Source of the DNA: an uncultured Collinsella sp.
GTDB lineage: Bacteria; Actinomycetota; Coriobacteriia; Coriobacteriales; Coriobacteriaceae
Assembly: GCA_900542175.1 (NCBI GenBank)
Contig: UQNC01000003.1
Coordinates: forward strand, 38,836 to 102,835
Direction: 5' to 3'
DNA: 64,000 nucleotides
The notes under the pieces were generated by a model. The model made no database searches, was not told the origin of the DNA, and worked only from the letters and a program-made list of their open reading frames with translations. Below are positions 48,598 through 58,248 of this stretch, one piece after another. How positions within the stretch are numbered: position 1 is the first letter of the stretch; each line of letters opens with the position of its first letter. The position numbers and the translations under genes were made by a program.

Positions 48598-48673
48598 GCG
48601 GGCGGCCATACAGGCCCAACGATTGTCAAATACGTACCGAGTAATCGGTAGCAGAGAAAGGAAGGAGGGTGTC

Positions 48674-50896
48674 ATGGAGAAGCATAAAGTGATCTGCCCG
48701 TATTGCGGCGCCGGTTGCCAGTTTAACCTCCTGGTCCAAAACGGCCAGGTCGTGGGTACCGAACCGCTCAACGGCATCACCAATCAGGGCGAGCTGTGCC
48801 TTAAGGGCATGAGCGGCTACGACTTCATCAACGACACCAAGATCTTGACTCCTCGCGTACTGCACCCGATGATCCGCCGCACCAAGGGCGCGGATCTTGA
48901 GCGCGTAAGCTGGGACGAGGCACTGGATTTCACCGCATCTAAGATGCAGGCCATAATTGACGAATATGGTCCTAACGCTGTCATGACTACCGGCTCCTCG
49001 CGAGGCGGCGGCAATGAGGCGAACTACGTCATGCAGAAGTTTACGCGTGCGTGCATCGGCACCCACAGCGTGGACAACTGCGCCCGTACTTGACACGGCC
49101 CTACTGTCCTCGGTCTGATGGACACGGTTGGTTCAGGTTGCATGTCATGCTCCATCCCCGGTATGGAGGATGCGGGCTGCATTTTCCTCTTCGGCTATAA
49201 CCCTGCCGATTCGCACCCCATCGTCGCAAGGCGTATCGTGCGAGCCAAAGAAAAGGGTTGCAAGATCATCGTCGCCGACCCGCGCCATATCGAAACTGCG
49301 CGTATCGCCGATCTCTACCTTCCGATCAAGAACGGTTGCAATGTCGCGTTCCTCAACGCCTTTGCCAACTGTCTGGTCAACGATGGCCTCTACGACAAGG
49401 AATTCGTCGCCGAGCACACGAACGGCTTTGACGAGTGGTGGGAGACCATCAAGAACTACACTCCCGAATCCGTACAGGACATCACGGGTGTCGATCCCGC
49501 GCTGATCCACCAAGCTGCCGAGATGTACGCCACGGCGAAGCCTTCTGCCATCATTGGCTGGGGCATGGGCGTATGCCAGCAGAAGCAGAACCTGAAGACG
49601 GTGCACACCATCGCCTCCATCGCCTGCGTTGCCGGCCAGATCGGCAAACCCAATTCCGGCCTCGCGCCCGTGCGCGGTCAGAATAACGTCCAGGGCTCCT
49701 GCGATATGGGCATGCTGCCCAACCTGTACCCTGGCTACCAGAAAGTCACCGACCCCGCCGCTCGCGCCAAGTTTGCCAAGGCTTGGGGCGTGCCCGAGGA
49801 AAAGCTCCCCTTGGAGGAGGGCTACAAGCTCACCGACCTGGGTCACCTGGTCGACGAGGGCAAGGTGCACTGCTTCTACAACTACGGCGAGGACCCGGTG
49901 CAGACCGAGCCCGATTCGGCCGGTATGCGCAAGACGCTCTCCGAGCTGGATCTGTTCATTTGCCAGGACATCTTTATGACGCAGACGACCATGCTCGCCG
50001 ACGTCATCCTGCCTGCCACCTCTTGGGGCGAGCACGAGGGTGTCTTTACCGCATCCGACCGTAGCTTCCAGCACTTTGACGCGGCCGTTCCGCCCAAGGG
50101 CGAGTGTCGTCACGACTGGGAGATCTTCGCGGACCTGTCCACGCGTATGGGATACCCCATGCACTACGACAACACCGAGCAGATCTGGAACGAGTGCATT
50201 AGCCTGTGCCCCAACTTTGTGGGCGCGACCTACGAGAAGATGGCTCCCGAGGGCGGTTACGCCCAGTGGCCGGTCAAGAGCACTGATGTGAACGACCACG
50301 GCACGGCCGACATGTTCGCTGGTGGCAAGTTCACCACCAAGGACGGCCGCGCCAACCTGATGGCGCACGACTGGGAGGCGCCCTCCGAGCTTCCCGACGA
50401 TGAGTACCCGCTCATCCTGTGCACCGTCCGCGAGGTCGGCCACTACAGCTGCCGTTCGATGACCGGCAACTGCAAGACGCTGGCGCTGCTTGCCGACGAG
50501 CCCGGCTTTGTCCGCATGAATCCCGCGGACGCCCAGGCGCGCGGCATCAAGAACGGCGACATCGTCTCGATTCACAGCCGCCGCGGCCAGGTATACAGCC
50601 GCGCCGACGTGAGCGACCGTATCAACAAGGGCACGGTCTATATGACCTACCAGTGGTGGATCGGCAAGTGCAACGAGCTGACCATGCACAAGGTCGACCC
50701 GGTCTCGCATACGCCCGAGGACAAGTTCTCCGCCTGCCAGGTCGACGCCATTGCCGACCAGGTCTGGGCCGAGGGCGAGGTCGAGCGTCAGTACACCGAG
50801 CTCAAGCAGGCTCTGGTGGACGCCGCCGCTCCCCAGGACGTTGAGCCCGGCGCCGCCAAGTTCGACGACGAGACGCACGTGAATCAAATCGTGTAG
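48674..50896 (+). CDS. fdhF: Formate dehydrogenase H, selenocysteine-containing (UGA at codon 140)
   Basis: 740 residues when TGA 49091-49093 is read as selenocysteine. Oxidises formate to CO2 at a molybdenum bis-MGD centre. Cluster ligands Cys8, Cys11, Cys15 and Cys42 and the adjacent Lys44 lie at the same numbers as in E. coli FdhH, and DNCART-U-HGPTVLG puts the Sec at residue 140, again the same number. The protein is slightly longer than the 715-residue E. coli enzyme, mainly at the C-terminus. ATG 48674 has GGAGGG upstream. Gene callers would split it at the UGA into two pieces (ending 49093; starting 49118). It sits between hydN and the hyf genes, making it the formate-oxidising module of the complex. 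Confidence 0.96.
49091..49124 (+). promoter_or_regulatory. Selenocysteine UGA and SECIS element of fdhF
   Basis: TGA 49091-49093 is followed by a hairpin TGTCC (49105-49109) with GGACA (49120-49124). Its loop holds GGTCT at 49112-49116, i.e. positions 22-26 counted from the U, which is the sequence and spacing of the SelB-binding loop in the E. coli fdhF element. Confidence 0.85.
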
Positions 50897-50917
50897 TTCC
50901 GTTTTCGTTGGCTTTTT

Positions 50918-50960
50918 GGGCCGGGCGTCCCGTACGTTCGGGAGCCCGGCCCGTTATTTT
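50918..50960 (+). terminator. Strong hairpin between fdhF and hyfA
   Basis: GGGCCGGGC (50918-50926) pairs with GCCCGGCCC (50944-50952), with an inner TCCCG/CGGGA stem, followed by GTTATTTT. It has the form of an intrinsic terminator inside what is otherwise one operon and so may lower hyf expression relative to hydN-fdhF. Confidence 0.75.
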
Positions 50961-50974
50961 GAAAGGAAGTGGGG

Positions 50975-51592
50975 ATGAACCGCTTCATCGACATCAACCC
51001 GGAGAGGTGCATCGGCTGCGGAACATGTCAGTCCGCCTGTGCCGACGCCCACCGGATGCAGGGTCTTCAGGATACGCCGCGCCTGGCGCTCGTGAAGACC
51101 GGCGGTATTTCGGCCGCCCTTGCCTGCCACCATTGCGAGGGTGCCCCCTGCGCCGAGGTCTGCCCGGTGAATGCCATCGAGCACGATGGCGACCGCATCC
51201 ACGTCAAGGAGCAGGAGTGCATCGGGTGCAGGCTGTGCGCCATCGCGTGCCCCTTTGGAGCCATCTATCCCGATGGCACGTCTATCGCCGGTGTCGCAGG
51301 CATGTGCGACCCGACGCCTTCGTATCCTAAGTCCCTGAGCAGCCTGCTTACGTGGGCTCCTGGCCAGTACACCTGCGCTGTGAAGTGCGACCTGTGCGCC
51401 TTCGATCCGGACGGCCCGCATTGCGTGGCGGCGTGCCCCACCAAGGCGCTGACCGTCATGGGCGACGCGGCCGATCGCGAGCTCGACGAGGCCAAGCGCC
51501 TGCGCTCGATCGAAAACGGCCCGACTGTCGACGTTACCGCCGTGGCCCAGGGCCTGTCCGAGAAAGCAGAAGGGAGCGTAAACAATGGATAG
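50975..51592 (+). CDS. hyfA: Formate hydrogenlyase-2 ferredoxin subunit HyfA
   Basis: 205 residues with four [4Fe-4S] cysteine groups: CIGCGTCQSAC near residue 12, CHHCEGAPCAEVCP near residue 51, CIGCRLCAIACP near residue 82 and the later CDLCAFDPDGPHCVAACP. An ~25-residue insert precedes the last group. It links FdhF to the hydrogenase small subunit. ATG 50975 follows AAAGGAAG. Its last 8 bp overlap hyfB, so expression is coupled. Confidence 0.88.
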   Translation: MNRFIDINPERCIGCGTCQSACADAHRMQGLQDTPRLALVKTGGISAALACHHCEGAPCAEVCPVNAIEHDGDRIHVKEQECIGCRLCAIACPFGAIYPDGTSIAGVAGMCDPTPSYPKSLSSLLTWAPGQYTCAVKCDLCAFDPDGPHCVAACPTKALTVMGDAADRELDEAKRLRSIENGPTVDVTAVAQGLSEKAEGSVNNG

Positions 51593-53603
51593 CATGACGC
51601 TGTTTATCGCATCGCTTGCCGTCTCGTGCATCGGTGCGCTCGCCTCGGTTCTGCTGATCAAAGCCGATAACGCCGCCAAGACCGCCGGCTGCCTTATCGG
51701 CGCCGTCGCCGCGGTGCTTTCGTTTGTGGCCGGTATCCAGGCCGTGCTGGGCGATGTCACGTCGGTCGACACCATCGTGTTCTTCCCGTTTGCCCATTTC
51801 CAGCTGCTGCTCAATCAGCTGTCCGGCCTGTTCGTGGCGCTCATCTCGGTGCTCGCGTTTGCCGGTTCGATCTACGGTCTCAGCTACTTTGATGAGTACC
51901 CGGGCAAAAAGGGCCGCGCCGGCTTCTTCTTTAACACCTTCGTGGCGTCCATGATGCTCGTCATCACCGCCGACAACGTGTTTTGGTTCCTGGTCGCCTT
52001 TGAGCTCATGTCGCTGACCTCGTACTTCCTGGTCGTGATCGAGGAGAACGAGAACTCCATCCACGGCGGTTGGCTCTACTTTGTGATCGCGCACGTGGGC
52101 TTCGTGCTCATCATGGCGAGCTTCCTCACCATGACCAACTTCGCCGGTGGCTCGTTTGCCTTTGCGGATTTCCGCGCCACGCAGTTTAGCCCCGCGGTCG
52201 CATCCGTGTGCTTCGTGCTTGCCTTCTTTGGCTTTGGCGCCAAGGCCGGTATCATTCCGCTGCACGGCTGGCTGCCCAAGGCTCATCCTGAGGCGCCGTC
52301 CAACGTGAGTGCCCTCATGTCCGGCGGCATGATCAAGATCGGTATCTTCGGCATCCTCAAGGTTGGTCTCGACCTGCTCTCCGCCTCGGGCGTTCAGGTC
52401 TGGTGGGGCCTTATGGTCATGGTCTTCGGTGCGATCTCGTCGGTCCTCGGCGTGGCTTTCGCCCTGCAGGAGCATGACATCAAGCGCCTGCTGGCCTATC
52501 ACTCCGTCGAGAACATCGGCATCATTCTGCTCGGCGTCGGCGCCTCCATGGCCGCCATGGCGCTCAATTCGGTCGGCATTGCCGTCCTGGCTCTGATGGC
52601 CGCCCTCTACCACACGTTTAACCACGCGATGTTTAAGGGTGAGCTGTTCTTGGGCGCCGGTGCGCTGCTGTACTCCACGGGTACGCGCAATATGGAGAAG
52701 ATGGGCGGCCTGTTCCGTCGTATGCCGGCAACGGCCATCTGCTTCCTTATTGGCGCGCTTGCCATCTCGGCCATCCCGCCCTTCAACGGTTTTGTGTCCG
52801 AGTGGTTTACCTACCAGTCGTTGTTCAACGCCGCTATGCAGGGCGACAAGGCCGTCATGATCGTGGCCGTGTTCGCTGCCGTCGCGCTTGCCATTACCGG
52901 CGCTCTGGCCGTCACGTGTTTCGTCAAGGCCTATGGCGTCTCCTTTGCCTCCGCGCCCCGCTCCGAGGCCGCGGCCAATGCCAAGGAGGTTCCCGCCCCC
53001 ATGGTGTTTGCGCAGGGCCTGCTCGCGGCCATCTGCGTCGTGCTGGGCATTGGCGCTCCCGTGATCGCGCCCGTGCTGGTCGATGTCGCCGCGTCCGTGC
53101 TGCATCCGTACGGTGGCGTGTTTGCCGCCGAGGGCATGGAGCTCATGAACCAGTACTCCGGCGCTGCCACCTCCACGCCCGCGATCGCTATTGCGCTCGT
53201 GGTGCTTGTCGGCCTTGCCTGCGGCTATCGCAAGCTCAAGACCGTCGGCAAGGTGCAGAAGTCCCAGCCGTGGGCATGCGGCTATGCTCCCAACGAGCAT
53301 ATGCCCGTCGTGGCCACGACCTTTGCCTCCGAGGTGTCCTGGTTTATGCAGCCGCTCTACACGCTGCGCGACCGCTGCACGGCCGTCTGCTGGTCCATCG
53401 CGCACTTCTTCCAGAAGCTCACCGGTGTGGCCGAGGCTGTGGAGCCCGTACCCGACAAGGTTCTCGTCGATGCCCCGCATAAGGGTGTCGAGAAGCTCGC
53501 CGACCTCGCGACTAAGCTCGAGGGCGGCAACTACAGCATCTATATCTGCTACATCGTCGCGGCACTCGTGGTGTTCCTCGTGCTCGCCGTGCAAATGGGT
53601 TAA
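51585..53603 (+). CDS. hyfB: Hydrogenase-4 membrane subunit HyfB (NuoL-like)
   Basis: 672 residues, the same length as I recall for E. coli HyfB. A proton-pumping antiporter-like subunit of about 16 hydrophobic helices. The core shows the family Glu/Lys pattern: AFELMSLTSYFLVV near residue 140, FGFGAKAGIIPLHGWLPKAHPEAP near residue 215 (lysine helix) and LAYHSVENIGII near residue 300. HyfB-type subunits widen the membrane arm of group 4 hydrogenases. Starts inside the hyfA end (ATGGATAG overlap); hyfC follows after 12 bp. Confidence 0.92.
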   Translation: MDSMTLFIASLAVSCIGALASVLLIKADNAAKTAGCLIGAVAAVLSFVAGIQAVLGDVTSVDTIVFFPFAHFQLLLNQLSGLFVALISVLAFAGSIYGLSYFDEYPGKKGRAGFFFNTFVASMMLVITADNVFWFLVAFELMSLTSYFLVVIEENENSIHGGWLYFVIAHVGFVLIMASFLTMTNFAGGSFAFADFRATQFSPAVASVCFVLAFFGFGAKAGIIPLHGWLPKAHPEAPSNVSALMSGGMIKIGIFGILKVGLDLLSASGVQVWWGLMVMVFGAISSVLGVAFALQEHDIKRLLAYHSVENIGIILLGVGASMAAMALNSVGIAVLALMAALYHTFNHAMFKGELFLGAGALLYSTGTRNMEKMGGLFRRMPATAICFLIGALAISAIPPFNGFVSEWFTYQSLFNAAMQGDKAVMIVAVFAAVALAITGALAVTCFVKAYGVSFASAPRSEAAANAKEVPAPMVFAQGLLAAICVVLGIGAPVIAPVLVDVAASVLHPYGGVFAAEGMELMNQYSGAATSTPAIAIALVVLVGLACGYRKLKTVGKVQKSQPWACGYAPNEHMPVVATTFASEVSWFMQPLYTLRDRCTAVCWSIAHFFQKLTGVAEAVEPVPDKVLVDAPHKGVEKLADLATKLEGGNYSIYICYIVAALVVFLVLAVQMG

Positions 53604-53615
53604 GGAGGGGAGAGC

Positions 53616-54542
53616 ATGAACAACATCGTACTTGCCGTTCTGCAGGGCGTGGTCGTCATGGCCGTCGCGCCGTTCTTCTCCGGTCTCGGTCGCGTGATCC
53701 GCGCCAAGATGCACAACCGTCGCGGCCCCAGCATCATGCAAGACTACCGCGACCTGGCCAAGCTCTTTGCGCGCCCCGAGTCCCAGAGCGAGGACGCGAG
53801 CTTTGCGCTGCGCATCATGCCGCCGCTGTTCTTCGCCGTCGCCTTTATGCTCGCGATGGGCTTGCCGCTCTTTACGGCACAAAGCCCCATCCCGGTCTTT
53901 GGTGACGCCATCACCATCATGTATAGCTTGGCGCTCGCTCGCTTCTTCTTCGCCCTCTGCGGTGTGGATTCGTCCAACGCCTACGCCGGTATCGGCGGCG
54001 TTCGCGAGCTGCTCATGAGCGTGCTCATCGAGCCGTCCATGCTGCTGGCGCTGTTTGCCGCCGCCCTGGTGTGCGGCTCCACCGACATCGCCACCATGGG
54101 TCAGCACATCATGACGGGTGCCGTCGACGCGCCGGTCGCCGTGATCCTCGCCGGCATCGCCTTTGCGATTGCCTGCTACATGGAACTCGGCAAGCTGCCG
54201 TTTGACCAGGCTGAGGCCGAGCAGGAGCTCCAGGAAGGTCCGCTCGCCGAGCTTTCCGGACCGTCGCTTGCGATGGCCAAGCTCGCCATGTCCATGAAGC
54301 AGGTCCTGGTCGTCGCCTGGTTCTGCGCGATCTTCGTCCCCTGGGGCGAGCCCGCGACCGTGGGCATCGCGGCCGTTCTGGGCGCGGTCATCTTCCTGGT
54401 GAAGTGCCTTATCGACTTTGTCGTGTGCGGCGTGATCGAGAACTCCTGCTCGCGCTCGCGTTTTAAGGTGCTCGGCAATCAGACCTGGGCCGTCGTGGGC
54501 ATCGCCGTTCTGGCGTTTGTCTTCGTGGTCGTCGGCGTGTAG
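53616..54542 (+). CDS. hyfC: Hydrogenase-4 membrane subunit HyfC (NuoH-like)
   Basis: 308 residues, about eight helices, homologous to HycD and to complex I NuoH. RRGPSIMQDYRDLAKLF near residue 33 is the loop that touches the hydrogenase small subunit, and GKLPFDQAEAEQELQEG near residue 192 is the conserved acidic loop. It anchors the hydrophilic arm to the membrane. GGAGGGGAGAGC precedes ATG 53616. Confidence 0.92.
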   Translation: MNNIVLAVLQGVVVMAVAPFFSGLGRVIRAKMHNRRGPSIMQDYRDLAKLFARPESQSEDASFALRIMPPLFFAVAFMLAMGLPLFTAQSPIPVFGDAITIMYSLALARFFFALCGVDSSNAYAGIGGVRELLMSVLIEPSMLLALFAAALVCGSTDIATMGQHIMTGAVDAPVAVILAGIAFAIACYMELGKLPFDQAEAEQELQEGPLAELSGPSLAMAKLAMSMKQVLVVAWFCAIFVPWGEPATVGIAAVLGAVIFLVKCLIDFVVCGVIENSCSRSRFKVLGNQTWAVVGIAVLAFVFVVVGV

Positions 54543-54557
54543 GAGAAGGGAGAAACA

Positions 54558-56015
54558 ATGTCATTTGCAGTCAGTCTGTCCCTTCTCGGCTTGGTCGCTA
54601 TCGCGGCCCCGATGGTGGCCTCGGTGCTCGTCGCCCTGTTCCCCCGTCCGTACGCCAAGTGGTTCAGCGTTTTGGGTGCCGCCGTCTCGACGGTCTGCAC
54701 CATCGCCCTCGCCGCGAATTTCGCCGGCGCCGGCATGCCCGACACGCAGGTCCCTCTGATCTCGTTTGGGCAGACCCTCGTCATGGGATTCACCTTCGAT
54801 CGCATGAGCACGCTGCTCGCGCCCGCCTTTGTGGGTATCGGCCTGCTTGTCGTGATCTATTCGATTCCCTATATGAGCGAGAATAACCGTGAGCATCCCG
54901 ATGCGCCGCGTCGTCGCTTCTACGCGTACCTCGCGACCTTCATCGGCGCCATGGCCGGCCTCGTGTACAGCTCGACCCTTTTGGGCCAGCTCGTGTTCTT
55001 TGAGATCACGGGTGCGTGCTCTTGGGGCCTCATTAGCTACTACATGACGCCTACGGCCAAGAAGGCCGGCATGAAGGCCCTGATCATCACGCATATCGGT
55101 GCGCTCGGCCTGTATCTGGGCGCCGCCATCGTGTTTGCCCACACCGGCACCTTCGCCATTACCGCGATTGCCGGCCTCGATGCCAAGCTCAAGGCTATCG
55201 CCCTTTTGCTCGTGCTGTTTGCAGCCTGGGCCAAGTCCGCACAGGTTCCCATGTACATGTGGCTGCCTTCGGCCATGGAGGCGCCGACGCCTGTTTCGGC
55301 CTACCTGCATGGCGCCTCGATGGTCAAGGTCGGCGTGTGCGTGTTCGCGCGTGCGCTCGTTTCTGCCGGAGAGGTTCCCGAGATCGTGGGCTGGGTCGCC
55401 ATTATCGACGCCATGGTCACTATGCTCTTTGGTTTCCTTATGTACCTGCCGCAAAAGGACATGAAGCGTCTGCTGGCCTTCTCCACGATCGCCCAGCTCT
55501 CCTACGTGTTCTTTGGTCTGGGCCTTTCGGTCTTTGGCAGCCAGCTCGCCTTCGATGGCGCCGTCTGCCACATCTTTAACCACGCCTTCGCGAAGACGCT
55601 GTTCTTCCTGATCGCCGGTTCGTTCTCCTTTACGCTCGGTACGCGTATGCTGCCCAAGCTTCGCGGCATCGTAACGAAGTACCCGATCTCGGGCGTGGGC
55701 TTTGGTGTCGCCGCGCTCGCCATTGCCGGCGTGCCGCCCATGAACACGTTCTTCTCGAAGTTCCAGATCATCGCCGGCGGCTTTTCTGTGGGTGCCGGCA
55801 ACGTCGCGATTCTGGTGCTCGTGTGCATCATGGTTGCCGAGACCGTCGCCACCTTTGCCTGGTTCCTTAAGTGGATGGGCTATTGCCTGCCCGGCGAGCC
55901 GAGCGAAGAGGTCGCTGCGGGAGCCCCGCTTCCCCGCGCGATGGCGTTCGTGTTCATCGTGCTCATCATCATGGTCATCGTCAGCGGCCCGCTTTCGGCC
56001 AGCTGGATCGGTTAG
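54558..56015 (+). CDS. hyfD: Hydrogenase-4 membrane subunit HyfD (NuoL/M/N-like)
   Basis: 485 residues and about 14 helices of the antiporter-like family. FFEITGACSWGLISYY carries the Glu near residue 145, AWAKSAQVPMYMWLPSAMEAPTPVSAYLH near residue 222 is the lysine helix plus HMEG-like turn (quoted only for orientation: KSAQVPMYMWLPSAMEAPT), and LLAFSTIAQLSYVF follows. A third such subunit besides HyfB and HyfF marks the long hydrogenase-4 (Hyf) form rather than hydrogenase-3. GGAGAAGGGAG precedes ATG 54558. Confidence 0.9.
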   Translation: MSFAVSLSLLGLVAIAAPMVASVLVALFPRPYAKWFSVLGAAVSTVCTIALAANFAGAGMPDTQVPLISFGQTLVMGFTFDRMSTLLAPAFVGIGLLVVIYSIPYMSENNREHPDAPRRRFYAYLATFIGAMAGLVYSSTLLGQLVFFEITGACSWGLISYYMTPTAKKAGMKALIITHIGALGLYLGAAIVFAHTGTFAITAIAGLDAKLKAIALLLVLFAAWAKSAQVPMYMWLPSAMEAPTPVSAYLHGASMVKVGVCVFARALVSAGEVPEIVGWVAIIDAMVTMLFGFLMYLPQKDMKRLLAFSTIAQLSYVFFGLGLSVFGSQLAFDGAVCHIFNHAFAKTLFFLIAGSFSFTLGTRMLPKLRGIVTKYPISGVGFGVAALAIAGVPPMNTFFSKFQIIAGGFSVGAGNVAILVLVCIMVAETVATFAWFLKWMGYCLPGEPSEEVAAGAPLPRAMAFVFIVLIIMVIVSGPLSASWIG

Positions 56016-56028
56016 GAGGTAGAACGAC

Positions 56029-56682
56029 ATGGGTTATTCGATCGTCAACATCCTTGGCGGCCTTCTGATCGTCACGTCCACCATGGTGGTCGTCTCCAAG
56101 AACATCAAACATGCCATCCGCTGGTATGCGGTGCAGTCGCTGGTGCTCGTGGGGCTGCTCGCTACGCTCGGTGTCACCACCGGTGCGCAGGAGCTGCTTA
56201 TGTGGGCCGGATCTGCCTTTATCACTAAGGTCGTCCTGGTCCCTTATATCCTCAACCGCGCATACAAGAAGATGGGCGAGCCGAGCGACGCATCGCTCAA
56301 GGCCGGCCTTAAGCCCGCGTGGGCCATTTGCATCATCGCCGTCGAGGTCGCGATCTGCTTTGCCGTCGTGACGCAGATTAGCCTGCCCACGGCCGAGGTC
56401 GCAACGCCTGCGCTCGCCATTAGCTTCGCTCACTTCTTTGTGGGCCTCACCTGCATCATCTCGCAGCGCAACATCATGAAGCAGATCTTTGGATACTGCC
56501 TTATGGAAAACGGCAGCCATGTGACGCTCGCGCTTTTGGCCCCCACCGCTCCCGAGATCATCGAGATCGGTATCGCCACCGACGCCATCTTTGCCGTCAT
56601 CATCATGTCCATCGTCGTGCGTCGCATTTGGGACGACTCCCACTCGCTCGATGCGCGCGACCTGTCCGAGCTGAGGGGGTAG
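56029..56682 (+). CDS. hyfE: Hydrogenase-4 membrane subunit HyfE (NuoK-like)
   Basis: 217 residues, close to the length typical of HyfE. About six helices; the C-terminal half has NIMKQIFGYCLMENGSH with the Glu and the GYCLMENG pattern of this family. HyfE is found only in the longer group 4 hydrogenases and is absent from the Hyc (FHL-1) complex. GGAGG lies just after the hyfD stop as binding site. Confidence 0.9.
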   Translation: MGYSIVNILGGLLIVTSTMVVVSKNIKHAIRWYAVQSLVLVGLLATLGVTTGAQELLMWAGSAFITKVVLVPYILNRAYKKMGEPSDASLKAGLKPAWAICIIAVEVAICFAVVTQISLPTAEVATPALAISFAHFFVGLTCIISQRNIMKQIFGYCLMENGSHVTLALLAPTAPEIIEIGIATDAIFAVIIMSIVVRRIWDDSHSLDARDLSELRG

Positions 56683-56685
56683 TCC

Positions 56686-58245
56686 ATGGAAACGTTGATT
56701 CTCGCCCTGCTCGCGACTCCTTTGGTGTTCTCGCTGGTCATGGCGTTTTTGCCCAAGAACACATCCTATAACGTGTTTGCCGGTCTCAACCTGGTCTCCG
56801 TCGCAGCCGTCCTGGTGCTGTCGATTATGACGGCCGGTGACGTCCTTATGAGCGGCGACACCGCGAGCGCTCTTGGCCTGTGGTTTCACCTCGATTCGCT
56901 GGGCGCCATCTTTGTGCTGCTCATCGGCTTTATCGGTTTTCTTACGGGGCTGTTCTCGCTGCCCTATGTAAAGGCCGATATCGAGGAGGGCTCCATGCCC
57001 GCCGAGCGCGCCAAGCAGTATTTTGCGCTGTTTAGCCTGTTTGTGTTCACCATGCTGCTCGCGTGCCTGTCCAACAACATGATCCTCACGTGGGCCGCCG
57101 TGGAGGCAACCACGCTTTCCACCGTGTTCCTCGTGGGTATCTACAAGAACAAGACGGCCCTCGAGGCTTCTTGGAAGTATGCGATGGTCTGCACCGCCGG
57201 CGTGGCCTTCGGCCTGTTCGGTACGCTGCTGATCTACGCCAACGCCGCCGACGTGATTCCCAATGCCCACGAGGCCGCATTCCTGTCGTGCGTGCTGCCG
57301 TATGCCGATCAGTTCGACCCGACGCTCATGCGCCTCGCCTTTGCGTTTGTCGTGATCGGTTTTGGCACCAAGGCCGGCCTGTTCCCCATGCACACTTGGC
57401 TGCCCGATGCCCACTCCCAGGCCCCGAGCCCTGTCTCGGCCCTGCTCTCGGGCGTGCTGCTTAAGTGCGCCATGCTTGTGATCATGCGCTTCTACGGCTT
57501 TACTATCCAAGCCGTGGGCGCCGAGTATCCGCAAATTTTGCTGCTGATCGTCGGCACGCTGTCCATTTTGGTGGCGGCACTTTCGATGTTTCGCCAGGAC
57601 GACCTCAAGCGCCGCTTTGCGTACTCGTCTGTGGAGAACGTGGGCGTTATCGCCCTGTGCCTGGGTATCGGTGGCCCGCTGGGTATCGCCGCGGCCCTGC
57701 TGCACTGCGTGTTCCACGGCTTTACCAAGACGCTTGCCTTCTGCGTGTCCGGCAACATCCAGCACGCCTTTGGCACGCGTAGCCTGGCCAAGATCCAGGG
57801 CGTCGTCGAGGTTGCACCCGCAACCGCCGCGCTCGCCATCCTGGCACTGCTCGGTCTTGGTGCCTTCCCGCCCTTTGGCATGTTTATTTCCGAGTTCCTG
57901 ACTTTTGCCGCCGGTGTTACCGCCGGTCCCATGTGGCTGGTCGTCGTGGTCGCCCTCGGTCTTACCGTGGCCATCTCCGCGCTCACCCGCATCGCACTCA
58001 AGTCGGTATTCGGCCATGCGCCCCAGGGCATGGGCAAGCATGAGGCCCCGGCGCTCATGCTTATCCCCGAAATCATCCTGGCTGTCATGATCTTGTGGTT
58101 TGGCATCGCCACCCCGCTGCCTCTCGTGCACGGTGTGGAGACCGCGACTGGCATCGTGCTCGAGCAGAGCACCGAGGAACTTCACGCGACGCCGATGTAC
58201 CGCGCTGTGTTCGGTACCGAGACCGCTCAGAGCGAGGTGGAGTAA
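56686..58245 (+). CDS. hyfF: Hydrogenase-4 membrane subunit HyfF (NuoL/N-like)
   Basis: 519 residues, about 14 helices, third antiporter-like subunit of the complex. TWAAVEATTLSTVFLVG near residue 135 holds the conserved Glu, FGTKAGLFPMHTWLPDAHS near residue 225 the lysine helix, and RRFAYSSVENVGVIAL near residue 305 follows. Starts 3 bp after hyfE with GAGGGGG in its end. Confidence 0.92.
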   Translation: METLILALLATPLVFSLVMAFLPKNTSYNVFAGLNLVSVAAVLVLSIMTAGDVLMSGDTASALGLWFHLDSLGAIFVLLIGFIGFLTGLFSLPYVKADIEEGSMPAERAKQYFALFSLFVFTMLLACLSNNMILTWAAVEATTLSTVFLVGIYKNKTALEASWKYAMVCTAGVAFGLFGTLLIYANAADVIPNAHEAAFLSCVLPYADQFDPTLMRLAFAFVVIGFGTKAGLFPMHTWLPDAHSQAPSPVSALLSGVLLKCAMLVIMRFYGFTIQAVGAEYPQILLLIVGTLSILVAALSMFRQDDLKRRFAYSSVENVGVIALCLGIGGPLGIAAALLHCVFHGFTKTLAFCVSGNIQHAFGTRSLAKIQGVVEVAPATAALAILALLGLGAFPPFGMFISEFLTFAAGVTAGPMWLVVVVALGLTVAISALTRIALKSVFGHAPQGMGKHEAPALMLIPEIILAVMILWFGIATPLPLVHGVETATGIVLEQSTEELHATPMYRAVFGTETAQSEVE

Positions 58246-58248
58246 CGA

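Noticed and set aside
48566..50896. fdhF as two separate genes or a nonsense-mutated pseudogene
   Set aside because: The TGA is exactly at the family's selenocysteine position with a canonical SECIS loop and no other lesion.
51534..54107. 857-codon open frame on the minus strand
   Set aside because: Antisense shadow of hyfB and hyfC, extremely His/Gly/Glu/Arg-rich and without family features.
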